Part shown: piece after piece, positions 31,172 to 38,826 of the stretch | Layout: the number at the start of each line of letters is the position of its first letter | Position numbering within the stretch: position 1 is the first letter of the stretch | Virus record (IMG/VR): IMGVR_UViG_3300035698_022908 | Span: 1-48,401 of that record | Direction: 5' to 3' (one strand) | DNA length: 48,401 nucleotides | DNA from: a virus | Notes under the pieces: generated by a model | Database searches by the model: none | The model's input: only the letters and a program-made list of their open reading frames with translations | Told to the model about the DNA's origin: nothing | Program-made: the position numbers and the translations under genes

Positions 31172-31399
31172 TTAGTTTTCATTTTCTCCTTTCAGGGAAT
31201 TTAATAATTCTTCTTTAATGTCACACATACATTTACTATCTGCGTGAAAAACTTCTCCAAAATGACACCCACAAGGTCTGTCTTCCGTACAATTTGGTTT
31301 ATCTTTAAGTAATCTCGGAACTATCCTCTCCACCATTTCCTTCTCTTTGTCTTGAAGGAGAATATCAACTTCCTTCTGAGTATAAACTTTATCCTTCAT
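31172..31399 (-). CDS. 75-residue Cys-rich protein
   Basis: A 75-residue protein with a helical start (KEVDILLQDKEKEMVERIVP) and a Cys/His-rich centre (CTEDRPCGCHFGEVFHADSK, then CMCD) that likely binds a metal. A 16-codon frame starting MKTKEVLDSIPERM (31132-31182) begins inside its end. No family. Confidence 0.5.
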   Translation of the reverse strand: MKDKVYTQKEVDILLQDKEKEMVERIVPRLLKDKPNCTEDRPCGCHFGEVFHADSKCMCDIKEELLNSLKGENEN

Positions 31400-32057
31400 A
31401 TCTCGCTCCCTTCTTTATATTTTCTATCCTCTCCATCGGTTTCAAATTATTTAATGCCCAACACTGCCTAAATTCTTCATCATTTGCTGACTCATAAGAA
31501 AACCAACTTTGGGGTCTTATGTGGTCTAAACTCCAGTATTTTCCATAGTTATCCCAACTCATCTCATCAGAAAATTGCTGTTCAAGATGTATCTTTAAAT
31601 CATCAAATTTATAACCGACTAGCTCTTCCCACTTCCTTCCGTTCTTTTCTCCATTCAATGCTCCCCAAATTGCCCTGGATATAGAAGCACTTAAGCGTAA
31701 TTTAGGGCTAATTCTTCTTCTTTCAGTTTTTTGTCTATTTCTTATTTTGCTATATTTGTGTCCGTTTAGCTTCCAATACTTGTTATTGTATTCCCTCATT
31801 TCTTCTAAGTGCTCTCCATATCTCCTCCTCCTGCTTTCGTTTAGTCGTTCTTTATTAGCTATTGCCCACTTCCTCCTACAGCCATTGATATGCTTTCTAT
31901 TTTTTCTTCTCCACTCGGCAGTAATCTTGTAGCTACATTCTTTGCACCACGAACCACGCCCATCTTTCGCTCTTTTATCCAGAGGAAACTCGCTCAATAG
32001 CTTTTCACTTCCACATTTAGTGCATTGCTTCTCTCTCAACTCTTCTTTAGTTTTCAT
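31389..32057 (-). CDS. HNH endonuclease with CCCC knuckle
   Basis: A 222-residue protein: an N-terminal zinc knuckle (CTKCGSEKLLSEF, CKECSYK), a basic central region, a WEELVGYKFDDLKIHLEQQF helix, then the nuclease core WSLDHIRPQSWFSYES (D-H) and CWALNNLKPMERIENIKK (N). The core matches the HNH fragment at 8961-9137. It overlaps the zinc-ribbon gene upstream by 4 nt and, unlike the other HNH genes here, has no obvious promoter. It shares its first codons with the neighbouring zinc-ribbon gene. Confidence 0.85.
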   Translation of the reverse strand: MKTKEELREKQCTKCGSEKLLSEFPLDKRAKDGRGSWCKECSYKITAEWRRKNRKHINGCRRKWAIANKERLNESRRRRYGEHLEEMREYNNKYWKLNGHKYSKIRNRQKTERRRISPKLRLSASISRAIWGALNGEKNGRKWEELVGYKFDDLKIHLEQQFSDEMSWDNYGKYWSLDHIRPQSWFSYESANDEEFRQCWALNNLKPMERIENIKKGARYEG

Positions 32058-32212
32058 TTTAAATCCCTTTCAAATATTTCTACACAATTCTCACAATGTC
32101 CCTCTTTATCTTCATTGCATTTCTCTTGTTCTACGCCACACCCAGGACAAACATGACCTTTTATCTCACCACACCAACCACACATTTCTCTCAACTCTTT
32201 TTTAGTATTCAT
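32054..32212 (-). CDS. 52-residue zinc-ribbon protein
   Basis: A 52-residue protein with CGWCGE, CPGCGV, a later CNED and CENC, enough for one or two zinc sites. It begins MNTKKELREMC, almost the same as the HNH protein that follows (MKTKEELREKQC). It overlaps the ClpP-like stop (TAATG) and the HNH start (4 nt). Confidence 0.6.
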   Translation of the reverse strand: MNTKKELREMCGWCGEIKGHVCPGCGVEQEKCNEDKEGHCENCVEIFERDLK

Positions 32213-32844
32213 TATTTTAATACCCAAGTATAAGGTTTGATTACATTAAACATTGGGTCTATCATAGATTTTCTTTTATTTACTTTATGAACAATTCCTA
32301 ACTCTAATGCTTCTTCAACAGAAAACCATTTATCTTTTCCACTATCGAATATCTCCATCCAATATCCCTTAGTTGTTTTACCTCCTGTTTGTTGAGAAAG
32401 AAACCTCGCCAACTTTTCTTGAAAATATTTAACATGCTTTAATCTTCCTTCTATATCGGGAACTTTGTCTACAATCCCAAATCCAGCAGAGTGTATCATT
32501 AAATTAGTATAGTCATGACAAATTCTTACATTTCCTCCCATAAAAATAATAAATCCTCCTGAAATAGCATTTGCTAAGGCGATTGTTCTAATAAGACAAG
32601 GACTTGTTCCCATTAAATCTGTAGCTACAACTGCTTCATGGAAAGTTCCACCATCAGAATTAATTACTACTCCTATAGGAAGTTTGTCGGATTGTTCTTG
32701 AAGATTTATTATATTTGTATAGAGGATTTCTACAAGAGAGTTGTTTATTGGGCCATTAATCCAAATCTCTCGCTTCTTTAATCTGCCTTTAAAAGCATCT
32801 ATCCTTAACTTTTGTTCTTGATTAATCACTATCTGATTTGACAT
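32212..32844 (-). CDS. ClpP-like serine protease (S14), head-maturation candidate
   Basis: A 210-residue ClpP-fold protein: IWINGPINNSLVEI at the start, PIGVVINSDGGTFHEAV (about 56-72), LANAISGGFIIFMGG with the nucleophile Ser95, and NLMIHSAGFGIVD with His118. The C-terminal half ends WFSVEEALELGIVHKVN, the usual ClpP end-motif. The catalytic Asp cannot be assigned by eye. ClpP-like proteases in phages replace the U35/S78 type in processing heads. Here both types occur, this one close to the portal and the S78 type with the capsid. Confidence 0.85.
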   Translation of the reverse strand: MSNQIVINQEQKLRIDAFKGRLKKREIWINGPINNSLVEILYTNIINLQEQSDKLPIGVVINSDGGTFHEAVVATDLMGTSPCLIRTIALANAISGGFIIFMGGNVRICHDYTNLMIHSAGFGIVDKVPDIEGRLKHVKYFQEKLARFLSQQTGGKTTKGYWMEIFDSGKDKWFSVEEALELGIVHKVNKRKSMIDPMFNVIKPYTWVLK

Positions 32845-33175
32845 TTTTATTCTCCTTTAAAAATTCTCCTATGTTTTTCATTATCTTTTTATCATTTTTT
32901 TCTAATTCTTTTAATTTTTTACTGAATTGAGTAATGGTAAGCCCCATTAATTTTTGATTATTTATTACTGCCATTAAAACATTTGCTACCTGTGCAAAAT
33001 TCTTTTGAGCACAAAGATTATGTTTTCCAATAGGTACTGGAACATTTGGATTTCCCTCTGATGGGCGAGGTAAAGTAATTTGTAATAATGGCTTTTGTTG
33101 TTTTTCACCAGCTATTTTAGTAGAGCCATCAGGCAAATGTATTTTCTTTTTAGATTCTGTTTTTTTTATAACCAT
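32822..33175 (-). CDS. 117-residue hypothetical protein
   Basis: A 117-residue protein with a basic start (MVIKKTESKKKIHLPDGSTK), a central QITLPRPSEGNPNVPVPIGK, then NLCAQKNFAQVANVL, and a helical lysine-rich C-terminus. Its stop overlaps the ClpP-like gene by 23 nt. No family. Confidence 0.5.
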   Translation of the reverse strand: MVIKKTESKKKIHLPDGSTKIAGEKQQKPLLQITLPRPSEGNPNVPVPIGKHNLCAQKNFAQVANVLMAVINNQKLMGLTITQFSKKLKELEKNDKKIMKNIGEFLKENKNVKSDSD

Positions 33176-33579
33176 TTTATATCCTCAAGTTTATAAACTA
33201 ATGTATCACTATTTTTTAATAATGAAGCCTTAAAAGAAGCCTCGCAAGTATAATCTCCTGTTTTAATTCCCCTATCATATGTAGATTTGTCTGGAATATA
33301 TTTCCACCTATCATCAGTATAAGGTTTTGGTGGTGTTTCTTTCCTAATCTTTTCTATTTGTTTTAAAACATCATCCATTTCCGATTCTTTTAGTTTTCCT
33401 GCTTCAAGTTCCGCATAACATTTTCCACAAAGATAAGTTACTTTCTTTTTATTAGTTAAAACAATGGCTTTTGAGAGCTTAATTTTTTTTTCACAAGAAA
33501 AACATATAACTTCTTTTTTTATACCAATACCTAATTTCTTTGCTAATTTTTCTAATTCTTTTAGTCTATCTATTTCCAT
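33166..33579 (-). CDS. 137-residue zinc-ribbon protein
   Basis: A 137-residue protein: a helical IDRLKELEKLAKKL opening (also seen in 33566-33835), then CFSCEKKIKL and CGKCYAELE, a four-Cys ribbon about 20 residues apart. The C-terminus is charged (EKIRKETPPKPYTDDRW). It is one of several ribbon proteins in this operon. No specific role. Confidence 0.55.
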   Translation of the reverse strand: MEIDRLKELEKLAKKLGIGIKKEVICFSCEKKIKLSKAIVLTNKKKVTYLCGKCYAELEAGKLKESEMDDVLKQIEKIRKETPPKPYTDDRWKYIPDKSTYDRGIKTGDYTCEASFKASLLKNSDTLVYKLEDIKWL

Positions 33580-33835
33580 AGGAGGTTTCCTCTAATGCAG
33601 TCCTTCGCCAAGATATTTTATAAATTTTAAATAAAGAATCGAAATCGTCTTTTATTTCAAATTCAATCAATTTTTTAGAGCCTTTAGATACTTCTCCTGG
33701 TTTTACTAAGAACTTCTCTAAATATGATAATATTAAGTCTATATCAGAATTATCATTAGTATCAGTTTTTCTTAATCTTTTCAATAATTTATCAAGCTCT
33801 TTTAATCGATCTATGTTGGTTTTGTTCCCCGCCAT
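33566..33835 (-). CDS. 89-residue hypothetical protein
   Basis: An 89-residue protein with the same opening motif as its neighbour (NIDRLKELDKLLKRL) and a middle DIDLILSYLEKFLVKPGEV. It overlaps both neighbours. The shared opening suggests the adjacent pair arose by partial duplication of the 5' end. Confidence 0.5.
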   Translation of the reverse strand: MAGNKTNIDRLKELDKLLKRLRKTDTNDNSDIDLILSYLEKFLVKPGEVSKGSKKLIEFEIKDDFDSLFKIYKISWRRTALEETSYGNR

Positions 33836-34074
33836 TTTTTTCCTTCTTTAACGCAATTAGTACACATATAAGCATCTATTCTTTTCATTACTGGTGGTAT
33901 CCTTCTCCATTGACCTCTAACCTTTTTCATATAGGCTGCTTTTATTAATTTCAACCTTATTTGATGTAATCCTGTTGTGGTAAAATTTCCACAATTATCA
34001 CATTTAACATGAGGCAAAACTACTTCTTCGGTTTCATTAATTTCCCTTTTTTTTGGTGTTAGAATCTTTGTCAT
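33811..34074 (-). CDS. 87-residue zinc-ribbon protein
   Basis: An 87-residue basic protein with CDNCGNF near residue 25 and CTNCVKEG near residue 73, forming a split zinc ribbon. The middle is Arg/Lys-rich (LKLIKAAYMKKVRGQWRRIP). It overlaps both neighbours (38 and 25 nt). Unknown role. Confidence 0.55.
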   Translation of the reverse strand: MTKILTPKKREINETEEVVLPHVKCDNCGNFTTTGLHQIRLKLIKAAYMKKVRGQWRRIPPVMKRIDAYMCTNCVKEGKKWRGTKPT

Positions 34075-34360
34075 CTATAATTGGTTTAACTGGTTTTACT
34101 TTATCTCCAAATGGCTTAGTTACTGGTTCATCTTGTATTTTTTCAAGAAACCAAATAAGAGTATATACTTTTTTACCAACAGCATAAGAATTTCGTCCAT
34201 TAAGAAATCTTCTTTTATTATCAATTGTTTTTAAAAAATTATTAGTTTCTTTGTCATATGTTTCTAAATCTTTTAGTGAGGGATTTTCTGGAGAAATGAA
34301 AGACTTTATTGTTAAATGGCCACGAACTGTTCTTTGATTTGGTACATTTGATTGTTGCAT
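34037..34360 (-). CDS. 107-residue hypothetical protein, first gene after a strong promoter
   Basis: The ATG at 34360 is chosen over a GTG 12 nt upstream that overlaps the Shine-Dalgarno. An AAGGAGGTGA site precedes it. The protein has a central ETNNFLKTIDNKRRFLNGRN block and a Lys/Pro-rich C-terminus. It is the first gene downstream of the promoter at 34402-34430. No family. Confidence 0.6.
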   Translation of the reverse strand: MQQSNVPNQRTVRGHLTIKSFISPENPSLKDLETYDKETNNFLKTIDNKRRFLNGRNSYAVGKKVYTLIWFLEKIQDEPVTKPFGDKVKPVKPIIDDKDSNTKKKGN

Positions 34361-34401
34361 TTTTTTCTTCACCTCCTTGCTAAAACTTTAACTTTATATT
34401 A

Positions 34402-34430
34402 ATTATACACTATTTTACTTCAAAGGTCAA
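34402..34430 (-). promoter_or_regulatory. consensus sigma-70 promoter
   Basis: TTGACC (34425-34430), a 17-nt spacer and a perfect TATAAT (34402-34407) lie right after the portal stop and before the 34360 start. It should drive the 34-28-kb block, including the ClpP-like protease. Confidence 0.8.
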
Positions 34431-34433
34431 ATA

Positions 34434-35987
34434 TCAACCTTCATCATGTGAAGATTCATCTTCTTCTGGATTTTCTTCTCCCTTACCTCTTCCACTTTTT
34501 GGCTTTTTTGTATCAGAAGAAGATTCATCTGGTTCTCTACCAATAGCATCCTCGACTGGCAATAGAGAATCATTTTTACTACCAAGCAAAAAGTATTTAT
34601 TAGCCCATGATTTATCAATCGGTAGTAATCCCATTGCTATTCTTGCTTCATTAAATGTATATAATCCCTTACTCCAAGCCATCATAAAATCTCTCCTAGA
34701 AGCCTCTGACTCTTCGATTCCTGCTGTTTTAAAGTCTAAACGCCAACCTTCAACTCCTAATCCTTGTTTAATAATCTCTTTAGTAATTTTTTGAGAAATA
34801 AGTTTTCTTAAAGGATAAATATTTGTTAAATAAAATGAACGCCTTGCTTCCGAAGCGGTTGCGCGATTTGTTCCCTCTGGAAAACCAACCAATAATAAAG
34901 GAACACCATATTGTCCAGCAACCAATCTTAAACCATATCTAAGAAGCTCTAAATAAGCCATATCTTGAGGAGTCATCCCTAAAGCCTCTGCCTTTGCCCC
35001 TTTAAATGTAACCAGTGTTTTTCCAGCATTATGTGGCCCCATAAAATTCTTTTCATAATAAGCTGAAACAGAATCTGCATCTGCCTCTGTAGAATCTTCA
35101 GGAAGTACTAATTGCATAGGTGGACGACCACCATTTCTCAGAATATTAATATTATAAGTCAATGCTCTCATAAGTAATTGTAAAGAGGCTGTATTATCTT
35201 CTAAAACCGCCCTACCATATAAATCTGCTCTTCTATTTGGTCTTCTTACTTGAAAAATTTCATTTAACTTATAAATTACTGCTTTATTTTGCTCTGTTGA
35301 TCTTTTATATCCTACCTTTTCTAAAACTCCCTTTTTCTTTTTAGCAGCATCTACCAAAATACTCATTTTGACTGGATCAAGATTATAAAGAGTAGCAATT
35401 TCCATTGGTTTTAATTTTCTTCTCGCACTTTTCTTTGTAGGGACTTTCTCCAGATAGAAATTACCATAAGCTAAATAGTTTTCAATACAAACACCTAGCA
35501 ATGTTTCAATTGTATCGTCAGGATTAGGAGCATCAAAAAAATTGATTAACTTCTTTAAATCTTTTTTACTTCCCTTTTTGCCCTCAACTGGTGGTTTAAT
35601 TACATAACCACTTCCCAAAACAGCATCTCTAATTTTTTGAGCGGATTGTATTGAGCCAGGAGAATCGGAGAATAAAGTGGATAATGTATTATAATTTTTG
35701 CCTGACTGATAAAGATTTGCTAAAAATTTTCCTGTACCATAACCAGAAGTAGAAACATATTTTCTTGACCTTTTAAATCTACTATCCAATGCCTTTGCAG
35801 TATCTAAAGACCAATCTTTTCTTGCCGCTTCTAATGCTTTATTAACTGCCGAAACCACTTCTTTATTGTATTTTGTCTTTAAATCTCTTTCCAAGTCTTT
35901 TTTAACATCACTCTTAGTTTCAATTATTTTCTTTTTAACATTTTCGCTTTCTAAGACAGTTTTTTCTAGAAATTTAGGTAATTTCAT
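34434..35987 (-). CDS. phage portal protein, HK97-like family
   Basis: A 517-residue portal that forms the dodecameric DNA channel at the head vertex. An N-terminal basic coiled region is followed by SDSPGSIQSAQKIRDAVLGS (about 107-126), DDTIETLLGVCIENYLAYGN and FYLEKVP (a typical portal core), PNRRADLYGRAVLEDNTASL, RNGGRPPMQLVLPED, a DMAYLELLRYGLRLVAGQYG block, and an acidic C-terminal tail. The length and block order match HK97-type portals. It follows TerL, separated only by a tRNA-like element, the standard packaging-gene order. No strong Shine-Dalgarno is visible before the ATG. Confidence 0.9.
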   Translation of the reverse strand: MKLPKFLEKTVLESENVKKKIIETKSDVKKDLERDLKTKYNKEVVSAVNKALEAARKDWSLDTAKALDSRFKRSRKYVSTSGYGTGKFLANLYQSGKNYNTLSTLFSDSPGSIQSAQKIRDAVLGSGYVIKPPVEGKKGSKKDLKKLINFFDAPNPDDTIETLLGVCIENYLAYGNFYLEKVPTKKSARRKLKPMEIATLYNLDPVKMSILVDAAKKKKGVLEKVGYKRSTEQNKAVIYKLNEIFQVRRPNRRADLYGRAVLEDNTASLQLLMRALTYNINILRNGGRPPMQLVLPEDSTEADADSVSAYYEKNFMGPHNAGKTLVTFKGAKAEALGMTPQDMAYLELLRYGLRLVAGQYGVPLLLVGFPEGTNRATASEARRSFYLTNIYPLRKLISQKITKEIIKQGLGVEGWRLDFKTAGIEESEASRRDFMMAWSKGLYTFNEARIAMGLLPIDKSWANKYFLLGSKNDSLLPVEDAIGREPDESSSDTKKPKSGRGKGEENPEEDESSHDEG

Positions 35988-36035
35988 GGTTTATAATAAA
36001 AATATACAACTTTTTTTGAAAAAAAGCAAATTTAG

Positions 36036-36105
36036 TGGGACGGGCAAGATTTGCACTTGCACCTTTTGATAAAAAAGGCAAAGGACTATCAATTCTTACC
36101 GTCCC
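36036..36105 (-). tRNA. tRNA-like element (atypical; possible UAU anticodon)
   Basis: On the minus strand GGGACGG (36099-36105) pairs with CCGTCCC and is followed by a discriminator A (36036). A perfect T-arm (GCAAG, TGCAAAT, CTTGC) lies next to the acceptor 3' strand. An anticodon-like stem CCTTT/AAAGG carries the loop TTTATCA, which would place TAT as anticodon. It is odd: the D-arm is weak with no GG, the variable loop is a single base, and C sits at position 37. At 70 nt it may be a degenerate or decayed tRNA, or a tRNA-like RNA. It starts 6 nt after the TerL stop. Confidence 0.5.
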
Positions 36106-36111
36106 TCAATT

Positions 36112-38826
36112 TTATCCAATTATTTTAAATCCTCTCCCTGGTGTGCCTTGCGCAGCATGATAACATACTCCAGCAACCGCGTCAGATACATCTTTAGCTC
36201 CTCCTCTTGGATGGTCGATTTTCATTCCCTTTATTTCTTCTAATTGCTGAAGTTCTGTAACAAGTGGTTTATAAAAGTAATAATCTAATCTCTTATCAAG
36301 CAAAGCTCCTTTCAATGTATAATATGCCTCTGCATTTCTATCTACTGAAAAGAAGTCGGCATTGAATCCTGCCGATTTTAATGTTTGAACTGAATCTACG
36401 GATTGCCAACCATCAAAGGTTATCTTATGAATATTATATCCAATATCTCTTAATTTATAAATCATTTGTCTTATTTCTTCAAATTGAATTTCATCTTTTG
36501 GTCTTGCTTTTATCTGTAACATAAAATCAATGAATATTTTAGGTTTCTTTTCCATTTTACCCAAACTACTTCTTTGTTCTATCCAGCCATTGAATTTTCC
36601 CATAGCAAACCCAGCACAATCTCCCTTTCCTTCTTTATTTAACCCTAAATCAATATGTATAAAGCGTTTATCAGTATCAAAATTTTCACTACTTTTAAGA
36701 TTATAAAACCACTCACTAAATTCTCCTGTTTTAAAACTAATCGGATGTTTCCTTTTGTAATTAGCATGTGAAGGAATAATATCGGGGTCATTAAAGAATC
36801 CCTGAATTGACATTGATGGTTGCGCTCCATAATCCCTCATTGTCTTTTCAGGATTTTTTATAAACTCGTCTTCATATTCTATTGGTATCATTACTCCTTT
36901 TCCTTTATATTTTGGAACATATTTCCCCAAATCAAATTTTTCCCCACCAAACATTTCTTCTGGTATTGCTTCCCATAAAGGAGTTCTTCTTTTAAAAACT
37001 TTAGGATTATCTGCCTCTTCTTCCCATTTCTTTTCAGCAAAATCATAAATATATCTTGGCGAGGTTATGATAAACATTTTTCCTTTAGAAAAGAATCGGG
37101 AACGAATACGCTTTTTAATTTGATTATAGCTTTCTTCAGCATAATCTTTGTCTTTAGTTGAAGTATGAAATGAAGCTTCGTCAATAACTGCTCCAAAAAT
37201 GTTATAACCCAAAGGAGATTCTTCATTTGAACCTAGTGGAAGAATAAAAATATTTTTAGGCAGTCTTATTTTAGATTTAATTCTTGGGTCGGGAGGATAA
37301 AAATTCTGAAACCATTGATTATTGTCTATTCTATTTTTAATTTCACCAAAAACAATATCCTTGGCCTGACTAAAAGATTTAGAAATATTAACAAAGGCAA
37401 TTTTAGTTCCCCTAGCAAAATGAAAGTATTTTTGAGGATTTCTTAAACAGAGAAGTCTATAAATAATATAGGTTATAGCCATTGAGGAAACATAGCTTTT
37501 TCCACTATTATGAGTAACAGTAAAATCATCAAGTAAATATAAATGATTTTTATCGAGTTTGAATCCATAAAAATTATCTACTTTTAGTTTTTCTATTTTA
37601 AATCCAGTAAGAAGAACATTTTTTATTTGTAATCTTTGATTACATTTTTTTCTTTTTAAAAGACTTGGAATTTCATTAAGATTTCCCGAAATAGAAACTC
37701 TATAAGATATAAATTGTTTATTTCTACAAGAAGTCTTTCTTCGTTTTATATATGCTGCAAAACCCAATGAACGACATAAATAAGCAACGTCTTCACATAA
37801 AATTTCATTTTTATTAGAAAATTCCAAACAGTTAGATTGTTGAGAACCATCACTATCTATCAATCCAGCTAATAATTCTAATCTTATTTTTCTTGAATTA
37901 GTTTTATACTCTAATGGTATATGTTTATTATTGAGCAAGTTATATTTCTTGAATTTTTCTAATAAAAGATTTCTTCCATATCCACCAAAATTAGTACCAG
38001 TAGTAATATTATAAGTTGGACATGTTTTATTCTTATTTTGATTTATAGTAATTTGAAGTCCAAATTTTTCTGCTTGCTGATAAACATATTTTTGTATCTC
38101 TTTATCTGCTGTTGTTATGCCAATATTATTTTTTGAACCATCGCCTAACCAGATTCCGAGAAAATATGGGTCAATTTCAAATGGCTTTTCTCCAAAATCA
38201 ACTCCCGTTCTCCATAATTTTAATATCCCTTTCATTTTTTTACTTAACTTAAAGTAATTTTTCACTGAAACATTAACTATTTTACCAGCTAAATGGTCTT
38301 TTCTGCCATTTTTAGCGATAACTCCCTTGTTAGTTCTTTTTAAAGAAAGAATATGAGAAGCATTAACAATAAAAGATTTTCCTTTAACTGGAATTATTTT
38401 GTATAACTCTTCTTGTCCTGAAGTAATGGACAAAACTTTTCTTGAAGTACTATCATCTCCCATCAACAAATCGCCAGTTTTAATATTTTCAACCTTCTCA
38501 ATCTCACCAGAATACTTTAGTATTTTTGTGCCTTTTACATGACAACCAATACCAGCTATATAGAGAATTTCCTCGTACTTTCCTAAGTTTTCAAAAAATT
38601 CATTACTTTTACCACTATCAAATATTTCTATTAAAAGTTCTTTATTGTAAGGTCGTGCTGAATCCTGTTTAGTAACAAAATTAGGACTTTCTAGAAACTC
38701 CCTCATTGTTACTGGCCTGTATTGATACTCTGGATTCTCCGCTAGAAACTCCAATGTTTCCATTTCCTTCCAATTTGCGTTTTTCACGAACTTCTCGAAT
38801 TGCGGTGACAATACTAGATTGCTCAT
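36112..38826 (-). CDS. terL: large terminase ATPase/nuclease with LAGLIDADG intein
   Basis: A 904-residue precursor of TerL. Before the intein: LAENPEYQYRPVTMREFL and an ATPase strand EILYIAGIG (residues 86-94). The intein occupies residues 95-440. After it, SGKSYVSSMAI completes the P-loop (GIG plus SGKS), giving a 558-residue spliced motor. Walker B is VIDEA (547-551). The C-terminal RNase H-like nuclease has FIHIDLGLN (Asp726), KITFDGW (Asp805) and GAKDVSDAV (Asp879/882). TerL packages DNA into the prohead. The start overlaps TerS by 146 nt with no obvious Shine-Dalgarno; a Met at 38763 is an alternative. Confidence 0.9.
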   Translation of the reverse strand: MSNLVLSPQFEKFVKNANWKEMETLEFLAENPEYQYRPVTMREFLESPNFVTKQDSARPYNKELLIEIFDSGKSNEFFENLGKYEEILYIAGIGCHVKGTKILKYSGEIEKVENIKTGDLLMGDDSTSRKVLSITSGQEELYKIIPVKGKSFIVNASHILSLKRTNKGVIAKNGRKDHLAGKIVNVSVKNYFKLSKKMKGILKLWRTGVDFGEKPFEIDPYFLGIWLGDGSKNNIGITTADKEIQKYVYQQAEKFGLQITINQNKNKTCPTYNITTGTNFGGYGRNLLLEKFKKYNLLNNKHIPLEYKTNSRKIRLELLAGLIDSDGSQQSNCLEFSNKNEILCEDVAYLCRSLGFAAYIKRRKTSCRNKQFISYRVSISGNLNEIPSLLKRKKCNQRLQIKNVLLTGFKIEKLKVDNFYGFKLDKNHLYLLDDFTVTHNSGKSYVSSMAITYIIYRLLCLRNPQKYFHFARGTKIAFVNISKSFSQAKDIVFGEIKNRIDNNQWFQNFYPPDPRIKSKIRLPKNIFILPLGSNEESPLGYNIFGAVIDEASFHTSTKDKDYAEESYNQIKKRIRSRFFSKGKMFIITSPRYIYDFAEKKWEEEADNPKVFKRRTPLWEAIPEEMFGGEKFDLGKYVPKYKGKGVMIPIEYEDEFIKNPEKTMRDYGAQPSMSIQGFFNDPDIIPSHANYKRKHPISFKTGEFSEWFYNLKSSENFDTDKRFIHIDLGLNKEGKGDCAGFAMGKFNGWIEQRSSLGKMEKKPKIFIDFMLQIKARPKDEIQFEEIRQMIYKLRDIGYNIHKITFDGWQSVDSVQTLKSAGFNADFFSVDRNAEAYYTLKGALLDKRLDYYFYKPLVTELQQLEEIKGMKIDHPRGGAKDVSDAVAGVCYHAAQGTPGRGFKIIG
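37507..38544 (-). other. intein inside TerL Walker A, LAGLIDADG type
   Basis: Residues 95-440 of the TerL precursor (346 residues). Splice ends are clear: it begins with Cys (CHVKGTKIL), ends THN, and the next extein residue is Ser (SGKS). Block B is IVNASHILSL; the last block is DNFYGFKLDKNHLYLLDDF. Two LAGLIDADG-like motifs (LGIWLGDGS near 224 and LLAGLIDSDGS near 318) give a homing endonuclease. Splicing restores GIGSGKS, so the enzyme would be inactive until excision. Confidence 0.92.

Noticed and set aside
31132-31182. 16-codon ORF starting MKTKEVLD
   Set aside because: Too short to call as a gene; mentioned only because its first codons match other starts.
35988-36035. CTTTTTTT/AAAAAAAG hairpin before the portal gene as terminator
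   Set aside because: Pure A-T stem with no U-tract in the right place and genes continue directly; unlikely to terminate.
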